Shown here: piece by piece, positions 33,326 through 43,219 of the stretch
Layout: the number at the start of each line of letters is the position of its first letter
Position numbering within the stretch: the first letter of the stretch is position 1
Source of the DNA: Hymenopellis radicata
Taxonomy: Eukaryota; Basidiomycota; Agaricomycetes; Agaricales; Physalacriaceae
Direction of reading: 5' to 3'
NCBI GenBank assembly: GCA_015501595.1
Contig: JADNRX010000091.1
Location: forward strand, 102,805 to 166,804
DNA: 64,000 nt
The notes under the pieces: model-generated
Database searches by the model: none
What the model saw: the letters and a program-made list of their open reading frames with translations, nothing else
Told to the model about the DNA's origin: nothing
Made by a program: the position numbers and the translations under genes

Positions 33326-36300
33326 ATGGCTCGAAAGTCGAAGAAAGGAAATTCCGACCAAGCCGACGATGATGACAAAAGGCGCTGGACGACCAACGAT
33401 CAGCTAGCCCTGTTGGCAGGGTTGAAGGGTCAGTTCAGAGCCGCCCGGCGAGAAAACAAATTGGTTCAGTTTTGGCCGATGATGGAAGCAACATTCATAG
33501 CCCAATACGCGTCTCCCTCCCTCTGCGTCCAATTCGGTCTCCCAGTAGATGACTCTATCACAGGCTCGAAGAAGGAAAAGAATATCAAGTATCCCGTAAC
33601 CTCCCTCGGCAAAATTAAAAGGGTACGCGTGCTCGATCATAACTTTCTTTGAAATACTTACAAGGTTTTGATTAGAAACTACGCACATGGTTTTTCAACA
33701 ACGATGACGAACGCCGACCCAAACTGCGCATCGCGAAGAAAAGTGATACTTTCAATTTCGGCAGTACCGCATCACGTTGTCTCAAGCCCAAGGAGATCTT
33801 CTCGCGAGACAAATACCACGAGCTCATCGAGCCCCACTTTGACCAGCTGCGTGCGGCTGAGCGCGCCGAGGAGCTTGCAAAGGCACGCCTAGAGGCTATC
33901 AATTCGGTGAAAGCCGAAAGGGGCCTGCCGGTCTACACACACCTCGACCAGATCCAGGATGGAGATTTGGACTTGATTGACGACATCGACGCCGACGACC
34001 TCCCATGTCAAGAGGGAATGGCACTTTCCAACAAGGCCAGGGACATTGCCTGGGACTTGCTGTCAGACGATGAGCGAGAGGATTACGAACGGAGGGCGCG
34101 GGAAGCCAAGGCAGAGAAGGCGGAGTCCAAGAAGGCTGCAAAGGAGAGGCAGAAGAACAAATTGGATGCGCCCCCTCCGACTGCCGAGGAATACGCAGCG
34201 TATGCCTTCCTACCTTTCGCTCTATCATTTCGGCTTATACTTACGTACAGGAACCTTCGGACGCGCACTGTCTACATGAGCAAATTTTTCGACGAATTGG
34301 TTGACAAAACGGGCCACATTTACATCGTTACGTGTGTTGGTCCCAATGAACACGGAAAGATACAAGCAGAAGCGTGAGTTCCTTCTGTGTATTTCTCCTT
34401 ACGGTCGTCGTCTTATATTTTCTTTAGGTTACCCTTCGGTCCCCAAAACGCCGTTGGCCACACATTTTTGGACGTTTACGATGACTTTGACAGCAGCATC
34501 CTGGGCCCTCTGCGCGAGTTTGGGAAATCTGTTTTTTGTCAGTTATTCATTTATCTAGACGATGAATATGTTCTTATTATATTGTTTATTAGCTCCGGAC
34601 GAATGCAAGCGTCGTGACACCCGCATAGCTCTCGCTGAACGGCCAGGTCATGGGTCAGAAGTAGCGCCGAATCCCACTCCTTCCTCTGCGCCACAGCCTA
34701 CTGTAGCGAATGGCACTCCTGCACCGAATCTCTCTGTGCCGAAGACCACTATGGTGGATAGCACCGCCGCCAATACCACTACTGCAGCGAATCCCTTTGC
34801 GCCGCAGACCACTGTGGTGGATAGCACCGCCGCCAATACTACTACTGCAGCGAATCCTTTTGCGCCGCAGCCCACAGTGGCGCTTGACCAGAATCTCTTT
34901 GCATCGAATCCATTTGCGCCGAAGCCCACGGTGGCGCTTGCCCAGAATCTCTTTGCATCGAATCCCTTTGCGCCGAAGCCTCTCTTTGCATCGAATCCCA
35001 CTCCACCGAATTCCTTTGCGCCGAAGCCTCTCTTTGCATCGAATCCTACTCCACCGAATACTACTCCGCCGAATCCCACTCCACCGAATCCCGCAGTGGC
35101 GACTACCGGTATCTCAAATGACCCGCCTCAGCCAGTTCCACTGGTAGTCGCGCCAGCATTTCCTCCACCTTTACCTGCTATCAATATGTATCCGACGGCA
35201 GATGGTCTGGATTTCGTCGTGCCTCCCTTAGGCTTTGATTTATCGTTGAATGACTTTCCTATGGGCTCAGAGGATACCGACGAAGACACAACGAACGACG
35301 TCGATGTTCCTCCTCTTAACGAAAATCTTCCTCCTAACAGCAATTCTCTGTCACCGCCTCCTCTTCCCATACAGCAGACACACGAGTTCTTTGCGAATGC
35401 GTATTCTCAGACGCAAGCTCAACCCTTGCCAGCGTCAACTGCATTTACCCCAGCAACCTACCAACAACACGCTTCTATGGCATATCACCCAAGCGTACAA
35501 TCGGTCTCCTACCCAGAAAATTCCCACCAATACCCTCAGAACATGCAGCCGTCGCTTTCCTACCCGCAGAATATGCAGCCGGCGCCTTCCTATGCGCAGA
35601 ATATGCAGCCGTCGCCTTCCTATGCGCAGAATACGCAGCCGTCGCCTTCCTACCTGCAGAATACACAGCCGTCGCAGGACATGCAGCCATCACCTTCCTA
35701 CCCGCAGAACATGCAGCCGTCGCAGAACATGCAGCCGTCGCAGAACATGCAGCCGTCGCAGAACATGCAGCCGTCGCAGAACATGCAGCCGTCGCAGAAC
35801 ATACAGCCGTCGCAGAACATGCAGCCATTACCTTCCTACCCGCAGATTTCCCAACAGTACACTCAGAATTTGATGGGACCATTTGATCCGGCCACCTTGG
35901 AGTTTTTAAACCAATTTCTGGCTGAAAATCCCGCTCATGATTTACCCATGGCCGATGCTGGATTAGGCGATCTTCCGTTACTCCTAGCACCAACGGGGCC
36001 CCTTCCCACGGTGCCTGCTGGTTCTGGCGACAATACGGAGGAGTCGAATGACGAGGAGACGGAGAAGCTTCCAAAGCCGACGCCTGCTCCGAAGTCGAAA
36101 AAGTCGGTGCCGGCGAGAAAGAAAAATTTGGATAAGGCACCAGCGGATAAGGGACCTGCGAAAGCCCCCGTCAAGTCGACGAAGCGCAAGAGTGATAGTG
36201 GCACTGGCGCTAGCGATACTCCCCCTGCTGCCAAGAAGGCTCGTGTTGCTACTACGCAGCCGTTGAACCCGTTGACCTCTAATATCGATGGCGAGGGAGA

Positions 36301-36940
36301 GTCTGCACGACGTGGTTCGGGCCGTGTTCGCAAAGGAACCACCAAGGCGCCAGTTATTCTTTCTGCAACCATTAACAAGGAAAACATCCCACCCTGGCTG
36401 GACGATACCGTCAAAGGACTCCGTTCTATTGCCATGGGCAACGATGCGGACGCCTGGGATCAGACTGTTCTGGAGTATCAGCAATGGGAGAAAAGGATGT
36501 TCTTGGAGGATCCTCAGAGTGAGGTAGGCTTCGTGCTTTCCTGTGTAATGCATTCCTTTTTGCTAATGAAAATTTAGCGCAGCCTTACTATCAGCGCAAA
36601 GAGACCCGTCGAGCTCGTTAACTGGCTTCGCTCTGGACGCGACTTCTCCAAGGTGCCGTTAGTCAGCAAGAACGTAAAGAAGTTTAAAGAAAGCATGCTT
36701 GGATGGTGGGATGGCGTGCAGCCTGCAGAGCGACGTCGGTCAGCGGGGAGTGCACTTCCCCCAGCTCACTATGATGCGAAGCGGCTGGGTACTTTGAGAC
36801 GCGGCGGTCCCAACGGCTTGGTGACCGTACTTCTCGGGTTGTTTTGGTGGGGTTCTCTTGGGCTGGAAGTTCCCAGTTGGAGGGCGGCGGTGATGGACTT
36901 TCGTCAGTGCGTAGCCGCGATGATGACTGATGTCAACTAG
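33326..36940 (+). CDS. Large repeat-rich protein of the KDZ island (1115 residues)
   Basis: Six exons (33326-33622, 33676-34199, 34251-34373, 34428-34537, 34593-36523, 36578-36940) join in phase to 1115 residues. The N-terminal part (KRRWTTNDQLALLAGLKGQF, KLVQFWPMM, KRKLRTWFFNNDDERRPKL) and the segment LSNKARDIAWDLLSDDEREDYERRA recall a family of Agaricomycete proteins found near transposons. A Cys/His-poor linker leads to a long low-complexity region with repeats of NPFAPKPTVA type (35-mer scale, ~34700-35100) and of QNMQPS(PSYP) type (35530-35850). A basic KSKKSVPARKK patch and a Trp-rich C-terminal domain follow (ELVNWLRSGRDFSKVP, MLGWWDGVQPAERR). No enzymatic domain is recognised; a DNA-binding or scaffold role is inference. 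Confidence 0.65.
35525..35850 (+). repeat. Coding tandem repeat QNMQPS
   Basis: The DNA unit CAGAACATGCAGCCGTCG (18 bp, six codons) is repeated perfectly about six times in 35706-35818 and combined with PSYP/PSYA variants before it. It lies within the 33326-36940 gene and keeps the frame. Copy number is likely variable between strains. Confidence 0.85.
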
Positions 36941-37089
36941 CGGTTATCCTTCTTCCTCATATACCTTTAGTTTTTCTTGACCGAGGTCTGCGACGACTTT
37001 TCTTGATCGTGATATGTGGCGTTCTGTACGAATTGATGTAGCGAAGTTCAATTGTTTCTTATAGTGGTACCGACTAAGTATGTATTATT

Positions 37090-37560
37090 CATGTCCCGTG
37101 AATGTAGTTATTGTGAGCACAGGCCGAGTGAACTGAGGAAATGTAATTTGTTAGTGGGCACGAAGGATGCCACTGGCGGAAATACATCTCTCGTGCCCGG
37201 GAAATGCATCTCTCAGGTTGACAACTGAGGAGGGAATACATCTCGCGCTGAGGAGGAAATACATAAGGGAGCCATCTCTGGCAGAAATATATCTCTCGCG
37301 ACCAGGAAATGCATCTCTCAGGTTGACAACTGAGGAGGGAATACATCTCGCGCTGAGGAGGAAATACATTCACACAGAGGAAATGCATTCCATGTTCACT
37401 CTGAAGAAATACATCTCGCTCCAAGGAAATACATTCGCCCGGAGGAAATGCATTCCCTATTCTAATCGAGCATTGCCCTTAGGAAATGCATCTCTCGCGC
37501 CGAGGGCATGCATCTTGTCAAAGAAGTACATTTTCTATACAATACATTTCCATTGAATGC
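37090..37560. repeat. Right cluster of the GGAAATGCAT motif
   Basis: About a dozen copies of GGAAATRCAT within ~380 bp, several extended to the palindrome GGAAATGCATTCC. A ~105-bp unit containing CATCTCTCAGGTTGACAACT is duplicated in tandem (37206 and 37312). The only open frames are by-products of the repeat. The cluster follows the last gene of the KDZ island and mirrors the cluster at 21.8-22.7 kb. Confidence 0.65.
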
Positions 37561-37589
37561 GGCAACCAAAAGGATTGGGAAAAGAATCT

Positions 37590-37678
37590 GTCACTGCCAG
37601 GTTCGAACGGGAGACGGCAAAAAGGCATTTGCATATTTCAAACATGAGACACACCGTAACCGCTAAGCCACATGTGCT
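37590..37678 (-). other. tRNA-Ser-like sequence (pseudo-tRNA or SINE head)
   Basis: Minus strand: a perfect A-box-like TGGCTTAGCGG (37660-37670). An anticodon-like arm follows with loop TTTGAAA (anticodon TGA, Ser). A B-box-like CGTTCGAACCT lies near 37600-37609. The acceptor and T stems do not pair properly, so it is not a functional tRNA. The palindromic array follows immediately downstream on this strand, so it could be the head of a SINE-like repeat. Confidence 0.4.
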
Positions 37679-37679
37679 T

Positions 37680-38585
37680 ACTTATAGCTACTATTTAATT
37701 CAACATCTTCTCTGGGGTCGACCACTTCGCTGTAAAAGAGGAAAACATAGGTTGCGTGGTAGAACCGTTGTGAGGTACTTGCAGGAGAGAAGGAGGAGAG
37801 AAGGCGACGATGAGCAAATCGCGACATTCGAGGACCCTGGAATATGTTTTCCGTGAACTGATTGATTATCCTTATCTCGAAAGGTGGCAATAGGATGACG
37901 CACAGGTACATGATAAACTCCCGCTTCTATCATGTCGGGGACATCAGGAAACGGGTCACTAGCCTAGAGGACGACTGAGTCAACCACAGTGAACATGGTT
38001 GCCTAGAGGACATCAGGGTATGAACTCTGTCTGGTTAACTTTGGCAAAGGTTCAGGTCCAAACCTTCTTTGAAAGTGCCTTAAGTCTAACTCGAGATGCC
38101 TTAAGTCTAACTCAAGATGCCTTCAGTCTTACTTAAGATTACTCAAGTCATGCTCAAAACGGCTAGTGCTGTCCCCAAATAAGATATGTGTAACTTAGGT
38201 CAACTACAAAACCATCTTTAGCAGCTCAGTGCGACATACTGCCTATTGAAATCAACTAAGTAAAAGTTAGAGATATTTGAAACTTAAACAGGTTGACTGA
38301 AAAAAGGTTTAAATGCAGTGCATTTCAGATATATTGGTACATACAGACAGGAATCTATAATCATAAAAACGTAGGGAATACTGCATATTGTATCATGACT
38401 GAACAACATGAACACTTAACGAAAGTTATCCATACCTTGACATGGTGCATGGTGGTCATCTAGCCAAGCTGTCATGATCGTCTTGTCAACCATCGCTGAG
38501 AGTGTGTTGGTTTGTTATGTTGAGTTGCTGTTGCCTCTTGAGGAAATGTCGTCGCCTTCGCCATTTGTTGTTACCTATGGAGACT
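37680..38585. other. Intergenic, no gene seen
   Basis: Only short local repeats, for example GCCTTAAGTCTAACTCRAGAT near 38071-38115. No coding region supported. Confidence 0.4.
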
Positions 38586-38589
38586 GGGT

Positions 38590-39010
38590 CGTCGCTGAGC
38601 CTGCGTGTCGTTGAGTGGGATCCTTGTTGAGCGGAGTCATCAATAAGCGGGGTCGTCAGTGAGATGAGGCGCGTCATTCAGCGGGGCCGTCAGTGAGGCG
38701 CGTCATTGAGCGGGCAGTCATTAATCGAGGTCGTCAGTGAGATGGGATTGTCAGTGAGGCGTGTCATTGAGCGGGATCATCGTTGGGTCGCGGTCGTTGC
38801 TGAGGCTCGAGACAATCGTTGAGGCTTGATGAGCGGGGTCGTTGTTGAGGCGCAGTCGTTGTTGAGGCGCGGTCGTCGTTGAGGCGCGGTCGTCGTTGAG
38901 GCGGGGGTCGTCATTGAGGCGGGGGTCGTCGTTGAGGCGGGGTCGTCGTTGAGGCGGGGTCGTCGTTGAGGCGGGGTCGTCGTTGAGCTTGAAGCAATAG
39001 TCGTCGTCAA
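38590..39010. repeat. GC-rich minisatellite
   Basis: Tandem ~17-bp units of GTTGAGGCGGGGTCGTC are nearly perfect at 38860-38990 and degenerate toward 38590 (GTCAGTGAGGCGCGTCATTG). Open frames on either strand here are periodic artefacts. Confidence 0.8.
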
Positions 39011-39634
39011 GGAGGTAGTTGTTGTGGTTGTCGTCGTGGTGGTGTGTCAGTGGTAGTGGTAGAAGGAGAAGGTAGAGTGATCGGCCACGCACCCTTATTT
39101 GAACAAAACCCAACAAACACGTGGTGGCTACGTGGCATCAATGGACTTGGCGAATTTCCTGGACAGAGGGAGAAGGGAAGTGACGGCATGGATATCAGCC
39201 TGTCAAGAATTGATGTTGAATGTAAGGACGGCGGTAAATATGACGGGCTTACCGCAGCCGGAAACAGTCCCAAGCATGTGCCCTAAGAAACTGCCGGCAC
39301 CACCTCCCAATCATGGGCCCACAAAGCCCTGCTCAAGGTCGGCCTGGCTCTGAGTGGGCCCACGTTTGGGTATGGCGTCGGCGGTGCCGCGTCGTGTTGT
39401 AACGGCGGCGAATATATTAGAAATCGTTGCTCAGCATAGGCAAAAAGAAATTAAAATGAGAACACACCGCTTCATGCTGCCCGTCTGCAGACGGGACAAC
39501 ATCTATTCCTCAAGTGACAGCTCCTGTAGAGCCCGTTCGTGGTTGCAGCGCGGGCGCGGGCGTCGCCTCAGTCAACGACGTCGTTCATGCGAAGTGCGGC
39601 CTGTTTTGACAGGACTTACGCAACGGTTGGCCAG

Positions 39635-39916
39635 CTATGAAAAGAGACAAAGAATAGAATGGCGTGGAAACAATCGACAAAAGTAGATGGTGGTGGTAGA
39701 AGAATGAGTGATGTCGACGTCCGAACAGTGCTTGATCACTGTTCGGATCGCCGGGCCTGTCTCCGCTCCATCGTTCAACGTGTCGTAGACGTTGAACGCG
39801 AGCCCATAGCTGCCTGAAAATGTTAGACCATACAGCCAGTAAAGTTCACTAAATGTTTGATTGAAAATTTTGTTGACCGAGTTGCGGTACAATGCACTGA
39901 ACTCAATGCGAGCCAT
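39635..39916 (-). CDS. Possible small protein (unassigned)
   Basis: A 94-codon frame (MARIEFSALYRNSVNKIFNQ, LYWLYGLTFSGSYGLAFNVY) with protein-like composition. I recognise no family and no splice partner, and the two perfect hairpins at 39721-39798 lie within it. It might be a first exon or a chance frame. Confidence 0.25.
   Translation of the reverse strand: MARIEFSALYRNSVNKIFNQTFSELYWLYGLTFSGSYGLAFNVYDTLNDGAETGPAIRTVIKHCSDVDITHSSTTTIYFCRLFPRHSILCLFS
39721..39798. other. Two adjacent perfect hairpins
   Basis: CCGAACAGTG (39721-39730) pairs with CACTGTTCGG (39737-39746) around a 6-base loop. CGTTCAACG (39772-39780) pairs with CGTTGAACG (39790-39798) around a 9-base loop. Confidence 0.6.
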
Positions 39917-40268
39917 GGACAATGTAAGTTATCGTCTTCTCTACCAAAAAATCAGCGAGAAAATAAAATATGTTAAATTGGTATGGGAACACATCCCGCT
40001 ATACGCGAAGCCTCAGTTCGCCTCCGTTATTGCGCTGGAGACCGTACAAGTCGTGCAAAATCGTTCGGGCCGATCATCCGAATGGGTGATCGCATATTGG
40101 TCTCTCTGTCCTTCACACCACCACAACCCACGCATAAGCCCTCGTACTGAGGCCGCTCTGTCGAATTGTACGTGCCTACAGCGATGATTACTCGTTACGT
40201 TGCTCTGAAGACGACGACCGGCCGGGTAAGCCTTCGACTGTGGCAGAGGACAACACCGGCGAGTCACC

Positions 40269-40983
40269 ATGACGAACGACCTTCGCTATCAAGCAATCCG
40301 ACTTGTGGGACGCGGGTCTTGGAATCCGCGTTAGCTCTCCAACGAGGGCGCGAATCAAGAAGGGGATGAGGAGTAGATCTCCGGCACGACGACGTATATG
40401 CGCAAGGAAGCAAGACTACTGAAGTATTGGTGCGGCTGTCGAGACCCACTCGAAATTGGATTTTGTTTGGGACAAGGTGCGTAATATGCCCTGCTTTTTC
40501 GTTCCTAGCTCATATAAATGTAGCATTGACACGCCGGGTGTCATCCATCAAGACTATTCCACGGCAATCCTGATTCCTGTTCTCGTCTAAGGATTCAACA
40601 CAGTCGGATATCGCATTGAGGTCTCGGTGGACCCGGTGGATCCGAACACCATTACGGTCACGACGCCGACAGGAACAGTTACTCAAAGTACCAACGGTTT
40701 TCAGCAGCTTCCCCGTCCACCCCCACCATCCTCAGATATACCCGGTTTCGGACCCAATCTTGCACATCCCCTTCCTTATCCACCTGGTGTCGCCCTCCCT
40801 CCACTTGGGAGCGGGACATTGTCGCGCTCAATGACACCTCAGGCATTCCATCAGCCATCTCAGGTCGGTCCTCCGTTCAATGGCTTCAACTCTCCCTTCC
40901 ATCCCAATACATCAACGTCCCGGCGGCCTCAACAAGAGACACACGGACCCACAGCCCCAGGCTGTCAAGAATACTCCAAATAG
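40269..40983 (+). CDS. Hypothetical protein, Pro-rich (spliced)
   Basis: Two exons are reasonably supported: 40377-40476 (YMRKEARLLKYWCGCRDPL, ending FCLGQ) and 40592-40983 (FNTVGYRIEVSVDPVDPNTI, TVTTPTGTVTQS, then a Pro-rich tail ending CQEYSK). Their junction is in phase across a GTGCG...TAAG intron. A first exon at 40269-40304 (MTNDLRYQAIRL) would complete a ~175-residue protein but is speculative. No domain recognised. Confidence 0.4.
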
Positions 40984-41294
40984 GATTTTTTTAGGCTGAG
41001 ACGGCATCGCGGACGCGGAAACAACCCGTGCTCGTTGGTGGATTTGCGGACTTAAAAGAGCCCCGATGGCCTCGTTGGACGCGTAAGCCCTCCGCCGAGG
41101 CCGCAGATTAACGACGCGAGGCGTAATACCCATGAGAAAACCTGTGGTGCGTCTTGACATGTAATACTCTTCTCTGTGCTGATCGAATTTCGTCTAGCGG
41201 TGCTCCTCCCGCCCCCGTCCAGCTTGGATATTACATTCTCCACCATCAATATGTCCGCCCACCACGAACGAGGCCGCCCATTATCAGGAAGGCG

Positions 41295-41726
41295 ATGATC
41301 ACCCTGCCAGAACGAGGAGGATTTGACCGCGACGCTTCCAGCTGCGAAGAAAGGGAGGACTTTGCGCAGCTACCGGTTCTACTCGATGGACGTGGCGATG
41401 ACCTGCCGGACGCGGCTAAGGACGACAGCGGGAGCGAAGACGGCGATCTCGATGTGCTAACATCCTTCGTCTCGTCCTTTCCTACAGCCCCAAAACACAA
41501 ACTAGACGAGCCCGCCGCTCCAAAACCCAAACAGCAGCCCTTTCTCAAAGAACAACCTGCCGGTCCCGAAAACCCCTTCGCCGCCTCCTTTTCTCGAATT
41601 AACCCTCCCCAAATTCAAATCCACTACCACCATCTCCGCTCCACCCTAGCTCCGTGCCACCGCGAGGCTGCATATACCGCCACGAAAGCCGAGGTGGAAA
41701 CCGTCATGCGCCGCGTCCAGGCGTGA
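41295..41726 (+). CDS. Hypothetical protein (143 codons or longer)
   Basis: An open frame from ATG 41295 with protein-like composition: an acidic stretch (DDLPDAAKDDSGSEDGDLDV), a Pro/Lys-rich linker, and the ending HYHHLRSTLAPCHREAAY...MRRVQA. It is open upstream to 41154, so it may be the last exon of a longer gene. Family unknown. Confidence 0.35.
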   Translation: MITLPERGGFDRDASSCEEREDFAQLPVLLDGRGDDLPDAAKDDSGSEDGDLDVLTSFVSSFPTAPKHKLDEPAAPKPKQQPFLKEQPAGPENPFAASFSRINPPQIQIHYHHLRSTLAPCHREAAYTATKAEVETVMRRVQA

Positions 41727-42635
41727 GCTACAGGCAGAGTCCTCACAGATGGATCGCGCTATCCCAGCAGTCCCTTCGTCATTAGCACCCTAACTTCTCT
41801 CGTTGACTCGGTTCACAAGGCTGAGTAATAACACAAGTATGTATGCTGTTCCTGACCGACTGCTGTTGGTGCGGGTGCTTGATCTCTAAATCCTTTTTGT
41901 GCTGTATTTCGAGTGGGGTATGACCGGCATACTCTTGTACGCCGTGTCGCCTCAGCGAAACTCTGTGGCGGTTAACATATAGTTGCTAAGTAGGTACATT
42001 TGGTTATACCTGGCCAACCTGGAGATACTCGAGTTATTTGAAGTGGGCTATGGTATGTTGTTTACCTTCAGGCATGCTCAAGTTATTCTGAGTTGAGGAC
42101 TGCAAACACTGGTGCTTTGAGTGAACTTGAAGCAAGCTTGATAGCGTCAAGGTAACTCAAGTTTGGTATTGCTGCAGTCTATTCCTTGAGGCAGCTCAAG
42201 TTGTGTAAGGATGCCTCAGTGCCCTCTGGTTGATCACTGTGACAGTGATTAACTCAGGCGGCCTCTGGCCCACAGGCCGTTTCCTGATGGAGGAAGCTTA
42301 TGGTACCTGATCAAAGGAATCATAGGTCCGAGATCTTAAATCGGCGATAGTAATCCCAAATAGGCGGATTCGCGCCCCAGGAGGCCCCCAACGATATCCT
42401 ACAGGCGCTACCAACGGGCGGTAGGAGCGGCGGCTAGGGATATGCATTGCCTGCGGACCATATGTATTGCCTGAGGACTGTCTGTATGGCCTTGAAAGGG
42501 ATGTACATTTCCTCAAACGTCGGTTACGAACGAAGGAATCGTATACCCCACTGCCTGGCCGCCATCACGAGAGACTGTATTTCCACTACGCTATGCCCTG
42601 CTACTGCTACATTCCACTTAGTCCGTACTTACTCG
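41727..42635. other. Intergenic, no gene seen
   Basis: No supported gene. It contains several AACTCAAGTT-like short repeats (42060-42210) and isolated GGGATATGCATTGCC and GGGATGTACATTTCC motifs at about 42436 and 42497 that resemble the island arrays. Confidence 0.4.
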
Positions 42636-42639
42636 AAAA

Positions 42640-42762
42640 CGGGCGAGTTGCCTTTTTCGGGAATTGGTTAAGTTTTGTTGCCAACTTCCATGACGCCCGA
42701 GAAGAGTATTTCTCGCTAGAACCGCTCTGATTTGTGGACGAGATAGGCCCGGCGTGTCAGTA
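42640..42762. repeat. Dispersed repeat R1, copy split by a MITE
   Basis: GGGCGAGTTGCCTTTTTCGG, CCAACTTCCATGACGCCCGA and CGCTCTGATTTGTGGACGAG match the R1 family. The copy is interrupted after GGCGTGTCAG by the element at 42765. Confidence 0.6.
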
Positions 42763-42764
42763 TA

Positions 42765-43145
42765 CTGTAGTATTTCGACCGTAGGTTCACAGGGTGTGAC
42801 CTGTGACCTCGTGAACTTGTTTAGTGGGATGTTCACAGTGGACATACCACTGTGACCCACTGAAAATAAGTTCACTAAATTTTTCAATGGCAAGGTTATT
42901 TCACAGGTTTTAGGCTGAATCTCAGTATAATTAGAGAAAAATGTGCTATTCTAGACCTAAAATATAACAAAAAGGAGAAAAATCCTATAAAAACTGCCAC
43001 CAAGCTCAATTTGAGAGCAAAAGTCCGATTTGTGACCAATTTGGGACAGGTTCACAGCCAAAAAAAACTAGTGACCTGCTTATGTAACAGATTCATTTTT
43101 TGGGCTCGTGACCTGTGACGTGAACCTATGGTCGAAATACGACAG
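42765..43145. mobile_element. 381-bp MITE with TA target duplication
   Basis: Inverted ends CTGTAGTATTTCGACCRTAG (imperfect, ~28 bp plus subterminal GTGACCTGTGAC) are flanked by TA at 42763-42764 and 43146-43147. The interior is AT-rich and non-coding. The ends share CTGTAGTATT[T/A]CGACC-type sequence with the 149-bp element in the copia, so both belong to one TA-specific (Tc1/mariner-like) group. Confidence 0.7.
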
Positions 43146-43219
43146 TACCCCGTCGGCGTGACTTGTGCGCGCGCACTCTCTTACATTCAAATCATCCATT
43201 ATTGTACAATCAACTAGGC

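Noticed and set aside
35700..35820. Regular short direct repeats suggesting a CRISPR-like array
   Set aside because: Eukaryotic coding minisatellite without spacers; frame and codons conserved.
35475..36140. Long open frame on the minus strand (221 codons) rich in Ala/Cys/Ser
   Set aside because: It is the antisense shadow of the QNMQPS coding repeat; the 18-bp period keeps all frames open.
38751..39116. Minus-strand frame with repeated RPRLNDD units
   Set aside because: Product of the 17-bp minisatellite; no start context or flanking exons.
39040..39353. Frame with GGYVASMDLANFLDRGRREV that looks coding
   Set aside because: Two frames overlap with similar quality and no splice partners were found; not enough to call a gene.
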